A model generated the notes under the pieces. The model worked only from the letters and a program-made list of their open reading frames with translations, did not search any database and was not told the origin of the DNA. The translations under genes and the position numbers were made by a program. From an uncultured Dokdonia sp. (GTDB lineage Bacteria; Bacteroidota; Bacteroidia; Flavobacteriales; Flavobacteriaceae): 64,000 nt of DNA. Location: NCBI RefSeq assembly GCF_947492815.1, contig NZ_CANLOB010000001.1:248001-312000 (forward strand). The letters are read 5' to 3'. Of the stretch, positions 60,153 through 64,000 are shown piece after piece. Numbering within the stretch: the stretch's first letter is position 1; each line of letters opens with the position of its first letter.

Positions 60153-61829
60153 ATGCAAATAAAAAAATATCATCTATTACTCTTCTTTTTAAGTACCTAT
60201 GCAAGTATATTTTCTCAAGAAAAAGAGACTGCCGAAGATGATATCTTTGTTGATCTTGTCAATCAGTTTTACGCTTCTAAAGATTTTGATAATAAAATAG
60301 GAATATCTGATACTATTTTAAAAATTGCAAAAAACGACGGTGACACCTTACATATAATGACAGGGTATTATCTTAAATCATCAATCTATACTGATGATCG
60401 AGTAATACAATATTCAGATAGTATCATAAAACTGTTTGAAAAACAGCCGACCATATATCAACCTGCTAGTTCATACATCGTAAAAGGAAGACATCATTTT
60501 AAAAAAAGAAAGTTTAAAAAATCGCTCGATGCTTTCATCACAGCAGATAGGTATACAAAAGAATATGCTAATAAAAACTTACAATTCAGTGCAAATTACA
60601 ATCTCGCCTTGTTAAAAAAACGTATTAGTGAAAACGAAGAAGCAAAAACGATCTATTTGAATAATTTAGATTATTTATATAGCAACTTAAGTAATTCATC
60701 ATATTTACTTTATCACTACTTTGGCTTAGCCAATTGCTATCGCGATCTAGGCAAGATAGATTCTTCGTTCTACTATATTGATAAGGGATTTAAAGAGTCC
60801 ATCGTTCAAGAAAATACGTATATGCACGATCTTTTTTCTTTGACGAAAGGAATTAATAACTATTCGCAAGGAGACTTTGAATTAGCAGAGTATCATATCT
60901 CTCAATCTATCCCTGCTATTATAGAACGAAAAGACCTACCTAATATAGCAGTAGCGTACTACTATAAAGGAGAAACAAATTTGCAACTAGACCAAGACGA
61001 AGAAGCAATATCATATTTTTCAAAAGTGGATAGTATTTTTGCTATAACCAATGACTTATTACCAGAATTACGCCCCGCTTATGAACATCTTATTACGAAT
61101 TATAGCGAAGGGGGCTCAAAGAATGATTCCATAGCATTTTACTACGTCAAACAACTTTTAAAGTTAGATAGCATTGTTGCATCTAATACCTTATATATCA
61201 ACAAAAACTTTTCAAAAAAATATGATGTACCTCAACTCTTAGAGAAAAAAGAGCTTTTAATAAAAAAGCTATCTAATACCAATAACAGAAAAAATACTAT
61301 TTTATGTGTATTTTCAATCTGTTTACTTGTATTCTTATCATACTATCTATGGGATAAAAAGAAAACGAAGAAAAAAATCAAAGCATTGTTAGCATTTACA
61401 AAAGAGAAAGAACAAACGAGTATTAATACTTTCAAAAAATCAGTAGAAAAAAAAGAACTTAAATTATCATCTGAAATTCAACAAAACATCATTGAAGGAT
61501 TGCAAGACTTTGAAGCAAGGAACGGTTTTTTACGAAATGATATTACGTCAAACACTCTCGCCAAAGAACTTAATACCAATTCAAAATATTTGGCGCAAAT
61601 GGTTAAACAAATATACAATTGTAGTTTTACCAATTATCTCAATGATTTACGTGTTAATTATGTGATAAGAAGATTGGATCAAGATGCAAAGTTTAGACAA
61701 TACACTATTAAAGCCATTGCTCAAGAAATAGGATTTCTCAAAGCTGATTCTTTTACAAGAGTGTTTAAAAAAAATACAGGAATAGCATTTTCTCAATTTA
61801 TTAAGCAACTGAATGCTGAAAAACGATAA
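60153..61829 (+). CDS. Transmembrane TPR-AraC one-component regulator (module B)
   Basis: A 558-residue paralogue of the 41888 regulator: signal peptide (~1-22), periplasmic TPR-like domain (~35-380), transmembrane helix (~386-405, 'TILCVFSICLLVFLSYYLW'), basic linker, and AraC HTH ('NTLAKELNTNSKYLAQMV', 'YTIKAIAQEIGFLKADSFTRVFK'). The C-terminal HTH regions of the two share 'ELxTNSKYLxQxV' and 'YTIxxIAxEIGF'-type spacing, though the sensor parts differ. It is followed by a GG peptide and an S8 protease, the same order as module A. It shares no visible operator with module A. Confidence 0.85.
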   Translation: MQIKKYHLLLFFLSTYASIFSQEKETAEDDIFVDLVNQFYASKDFDNKIGISDTILKIAKNDGDTLHIMTGYYLKSSIYTDDRVIQYSDSIIKLFEKQPTIYQPASSYIVKGRHHFKKRKFKKSLDAFITADRYTKEYANKNLQFSANYNLALLKKRISENEEAKTIYLNNLDYLYSNLSNSSYLLYHYFGLANCYRDLGKIDSSFYYIDKGFKESIVQENTYMHDLFSLTKGINNYSQGDFELAEYHISQSIPAIIERKDLPNIAVAYYYKGETNLQLDQDEEAISYFSKVDSIFAITNDLLPELRPAYEHLITNYSEGGSKNDSIAFYYVKQLLKLDSIVASNTLYINKNFSKKYDVPQLLEKKELLIKKLSNTNNRKNTILCVFSICLLVFLSYYLWDKKKTKKKIKALLAFTKEKEQTSINTFKKSVEKKELKLSSEIQQNIIEGLQDFEARNGFLRNDITSNTLAKELNTNSKYLAQMVKQIYNCSFTNYLNDLRVNYVIRRLDQDAKFRQYTIKAIAQEIGFLKADSFTRVFKKNTGIAFSQFIKQLNAEKR

Positions 61830-61837
61830 AATTTGAC

Positions 61838-61859
61838 ACCCCATTTCGAGAATTAGGGT
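61838..61859 (+). promoter_or_regulatory. Candidate operator of module B
   Basis: Dyad-like ACCCCATTTCGA ... GAATTAGGGT, just after the regulator stop and 77 nt before the peptide ATG. Its reverse complement (AATTCTCGAAATGGGGT) matches AATTCTAGAAATGGGGT at 63825-63841 with one mismatch. Confidence 0.55.
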
Positions 61860-61935
61860 AACAAGTCAATAATTTATATAGGTTTTTAAAACTACCGTCT
61901 ATATTTTTAGTGTTATAAACTTAAAATAAAATAGA

Positions 61936-62142
61936 ATGAAAAAAAGTAAAGAAAAACTTCAATTAAAAAAATTGCAAATTTCAAAACTTCAAAATCTTAA
62001 TAAAATACAAGGAGGAGGTACTACAATTGATAATTGTGACCCTGGTGGAGGAACAGATGATCCAAACAATGGTGAAGTAGAAAAATGTGTATTGGGTTCT
62101 GCAATAATTATCCGCCAAGATCCAGAAAATCCAAATCACTAA
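61936..62142 (+). CDS. GG-leader precursor peptide of module B (68 aa)
   Basis: A 68-residue precursor. The leader 'KKSKEKLQLKKLQISKL' followed by 'QNLNKIQGG' (GG at 26-27) closely matches the module A leader. The 41-residue core starts 'GTTIDNCDPGGGTDDPN', has two Cys, and is rich in Asp/Asn/Gly. The stop TAA is one nt before the ATG of the S8 protease gene, so both are translated together. Confidence 0.85.
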   Translation: MKKSKEKLQLKKLQISKLQNLNKIQGGGTTIDNCDPGGGTDDPNNGEVEKCVLGSAIIIRQDPENPNH

Positions 62143-62143
62143 T

Positions 62144-63784
62144 ATGACGTATAGATGTATTGTATTACTTTTTTTATTTGGGCTAATCTCCTGTAAAGGA
62201 ATAATGCAAATAGAGACACCTAATTTAAATAACTACTCTGAGGTTAAAAAGCAATTTTTAGCTTCAGATTGGTTTCATAAGGACATTATTCAAGATTCTT
62301 TTCCGGGCACAAGTTTATTTAGAGTTTACAACGAACGCCTGAAAAATATAAAAGGACAAGAGGTTATTGTTGCTATATTAGATATGAGTGTTGATATTAA
62401 CCATACCTATTTACAAGATCATATTTGGACAAACGTTAAAGAAATTGCAGGCAATAACATTGACGATGATGCTAATGGGTATATAGATGATATACATGGA
62501 TGGAATTTTTTAGGAAACCAACAGGGCGAAAACTTAAGTTATGAGCAGTTTGAATTTACACGCATTATTAAGAGATACCGTCGAACGATCTCAGTTCTAA
62601 ATCCATCTGATAGCCTTATTTTACAAAGAGCTAATAAAGCATATATCTCGCATACTAAATATATCAGTGAACGTAGCGAGAATATCAATACTGTTATCTT
62701 AAATAGAAAAAATGCCTATCATTATTTGGATAGCATATTTAAAGGAAAAGAGTTTAAAGTTAAAGACTTAGACAGCTTAAAAAAAGTGCACCCTAAAGAT
62801 TCCATACTCCAATTAGAGGTTCTTAAAATGACAAATTTCATTAACTATAATTTCACCCCTAAAAGAAATGATTCCCTAAAAAAGCATTATGAAAATTATA
62901 AAAACATCATGCTTAATGAGAATTATCCCGAAAGAGATATTATAGGTGATTCACTGCTACACAAATTGAATAATAGATATGGCAATAATAATGTAAGTGT
63001 TAGTCCTAATTTTTTAAATCACGGCACCTTAGTGTCTGGTATGTTAACTACAAAGTATATTAATACCGATAGTATTAATGTTTTTAAAAACATTAAGATC
63101 ATGCCCTTACGTATCTCCGCCTATGGAGATGAATACGATAAAGATATTGCACTTGCTATTAGATACGCCGTAGATAATGGTGCTCGAGTGATTAATATGA
63201 GTTTTGGAAAACTATTCTCGATAGATAAACATTGGGTAGATGAAGCTATTAAATACGCAGAAGATAAGGGTGTACTTATTGTTAAGTCAGCTGGTAATGA
63301 ACGCTCAAATACGGATAAAGAAGAAAACACCAAATATCCTAATGATTATAATGATGGGATAGAATTTAGTAATAATGTTATTACGGTAGGTGGAACATCA
63401 CATAAGTTAAATGAAAAACTCCTCTACTACTCAACCAATTATGGAGAAGAAACGGTAGATATTTTTGCACCTGGGCAACATATTACCACTCTGTATCCAC
63501 ATAATGGAATAGTATATGGCAGAAATGGAACCTCCTATGCTACCCCAATCGTATCGGGTATTTCAGCTTTACTGTTCTCACATTATCCCAACCTAGATGC
63601 GAGCGATGTAAAAAAGATTCTTCTTGAATCTGGTCTTAGCTTCAATCATTTGGTCAATCTTCCTAAAAACAGAGGAGAAGAAACAGTGCAAAAACCCTTT
63701 AATGAACTCTCAAAGTCTGGAAAATTAATCAATGCGTATAATGCTTTTTTATATGCAGCAAAATATCAAAAAAATAAGCACTAA
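62144..63784 (+). CDS. S8 subtilisin-family lipoprotein protease (module B)
   Basis: A 546-residue lipoprotein (signal ending 'LFGLISC', Cys17). The catalytic triad is Asp80 in 'VAILDMSVDINH', His293 in 'FLNHGTLVSGM' and Ser464 in 'GRNGTSYATPIVSG'. The Asp motif is D-M-S, not the usual D-S/T-G, and about 210 residues separate Asp and His (normally ~35), a long insertion typical of some Bacteroidota S8 enzymes. It should be membrane-anchored on the periplasmic or surface side. It is coupled to the GG peptide, a likely substrate or partner. Confidence 0.9.
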   Translation: MTYRCIVLLFLFGLISCKGIMQIETPNLNNYSEVKKQFLASDWFHKDIIQDSFPGTSLFRVYNERLKNIKGQEVIVAILDMSVDINHTYLQDHIWTNVKEIAGNNIDDDANGYIDDIHGWNFLGNQQGENLSYEQFEFTRIIKRYRRTISVLNPSDSLILQRANKAYISHTKYISERSENINTVILNRKNAYHYLDSIFKGKEFKVKDLDSLKKVHPKDSILQLEVLKMTNFINYNFTPKRNDSLKKHYENYKNIMLNENYPERDIIGDSLLHKLNNRYGNNNVSVSPNFLNHGTLVSGMLTTKYINTDSINVFKNIKIMPLRISAYGDEYDKDIALAIRYAVDNGARVINMSFGKLFSIDKHWVDEAIKYAEDKGVLIVKSAGNERSNTDKEENTKYPNDYNDGIEFSNNVITVGGTSHKLNEKLLYYSTNYGEETVDIFAPGQHITTLYPHNGIVYGRNGTSYATPIVSGISALLFSHYPNLDASDVKKILLESGLSFNHLVNLPKNRGEETVQKPFNELSKSGKLINAYNAFLYAAKYQKNKH

Positions 63785-63797
63785 GATCAACTAAAAA

Positions 63798-63842
63798 TAC
63801 CCTTTTTCTCGAAAAGGAAGTCTCAATTCTAGAAATGGGGTA
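63798..63842 (+). promoter_or_regulatory. Inverted repeat upstream of the next gene
   Basis: TACCCTTTTTCTCGA (63798-63812) and TCTAGAAATGGGGTA (63828-63842) form an inverted repeat whose right arm matches the candidate operator at 61838-61859. It lies 110 nt before the next start codon. Confidence 0.5.
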
Positions 63843-63952
63843 TAGCCTAGTTGTATAGTTTACGATAAATATGAAATTTTGAACTGTTTTAAAACAAGAA
63901 GCTGACGAGCTTATTTGATAACATTAATTCAGTTTAAAATATTACATTATTA

Positions 63953-64000
63953 TGAAAATACATTTCAAACCATATATCGTATTACTTATCCTTCTCACAC
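63953..64000 (+). CDS. Start of another secreted or membrane protein, partial
   Basis: Only 16 codons are visible before the window ends: MKIHFKPYIVLLILLT, a signal-peptide or transmembrane-like start. It follows the inverted repeat at 63798-63842, so it may belong to module B's regulon. Nothing more can be said. Confidence 0.5.

Noticed and set aside
1..64000. CRISPR array or cas genes
   Set aside because: No regularly spaced identical repeats and no Cas-like protein were seen.

Overview
The window looks like a chromosomal segment of a marine Flavobacteriaceae-type bacterium (phylum Bacteroidota). Reasons: low G+C; promoters with TAnnTTTG-like -7 elements instead of strong Shine-Dalgarno signals; Bacteroidota-typical families (DUF4199, DUF4286, DUF6090, DUF6428, HTTM protein, TlpA lipoproteins, transmembrane TPR-AraC regulators, GG-leader peptides); and at least eleven copies of the palindrome GCTTTCGCGAAAGC, eight of them inside coding sequences. 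The genus cannot be fixed from the sequence alone.

Layout. 0-2.8 kb: an ars-like operon on the minus strand (ArsR, a PLP decarboxylase, DUF6428, a GNAT acetyltransferase cut by the window edge) with a clear ArsR-type dyad in its promoter. 2.9-19.6 kb: mostly housekeeping genes on the minus strand (mgtE, rsmA, serS, ribF, pth, rplY, prs) plus small metabolic and membrane genes and a TlpA lipoprotein on the plus strand. 19.7-22.4 kb: a tRNA-Leu(CAA) followed by a small accessory patch flanked by an 88-bp direct repeat. It holds two coupled unknown genes (one with a zinc ribbon) and then gene remnants. 22.5-23.5 kb: a streptogramin-lyase-like propeller.

23.6-40.5 kb is the most striking region: an NHLP-type (nitrile-hydratase-like leader peptide) RiPP/bacteriocin locus. 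One tight minus-strand operon encodes a cyclic-nucleotide-binding protein, a TolC channel, an HlyD adaptor, a C39-peptidase ABC exporter, a second ABC exporter with an N-terminal sensor-like domain, a HExxH protein and a previously hidden 51-aa GG peptide. Beside it lie six full NHLP precursors with very different cores, a leader-only NHLP paralogue, a separate GG peptide, a transmembrane TPR adenylate cyclase and an AraC-type regulator fused to a histidine-kinase-like dimerisation segment. Six promoters spread over the locus share one architecture: a 14-bp box (CAGTNTTTWTGRCA), then exactly 22 bp, then a TAC/GATTTAC-like -7 element. This ties the locus into one regulon. No recognised post-translational modification enzyme is present.

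40.6-46.9 kb and 60.1-64 kb carry two parallel modules: a transmembrane TPR-AraC one-component regulator, a small GG-leader peptide, then a lipoprotein protease (S9 prolyl-oligopeptidase type in one, S8 subtilisin type in the other). Candidate operator motifs specific to each module flank the regulator or peptide. This arrangement suggests a peptide-based signalling or secretion system and is the best candidate for an undescribed system here. Two more Cys-rich GG peptides sit at 46.3-46.9 kb.

47-60 kb returns to ordinary genes: a CAP-domain lipoprotein, 3-hydroxyanthranilate dioxygenase, a PNPOx-like flavoprotein, an ALDH7-like dehydrogenase, an MFS transporter, an OmpA/HHH cluster, a glycerophosphodiesterase and a YdjG/YdjI-like zinc-ribbon/SPFH pair. 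The 24-46 kb region has no intact copy of the GCTTTCGCGAAAGC palindrome that dots the rest, which fits acquisition of the RiPP region by transfer.
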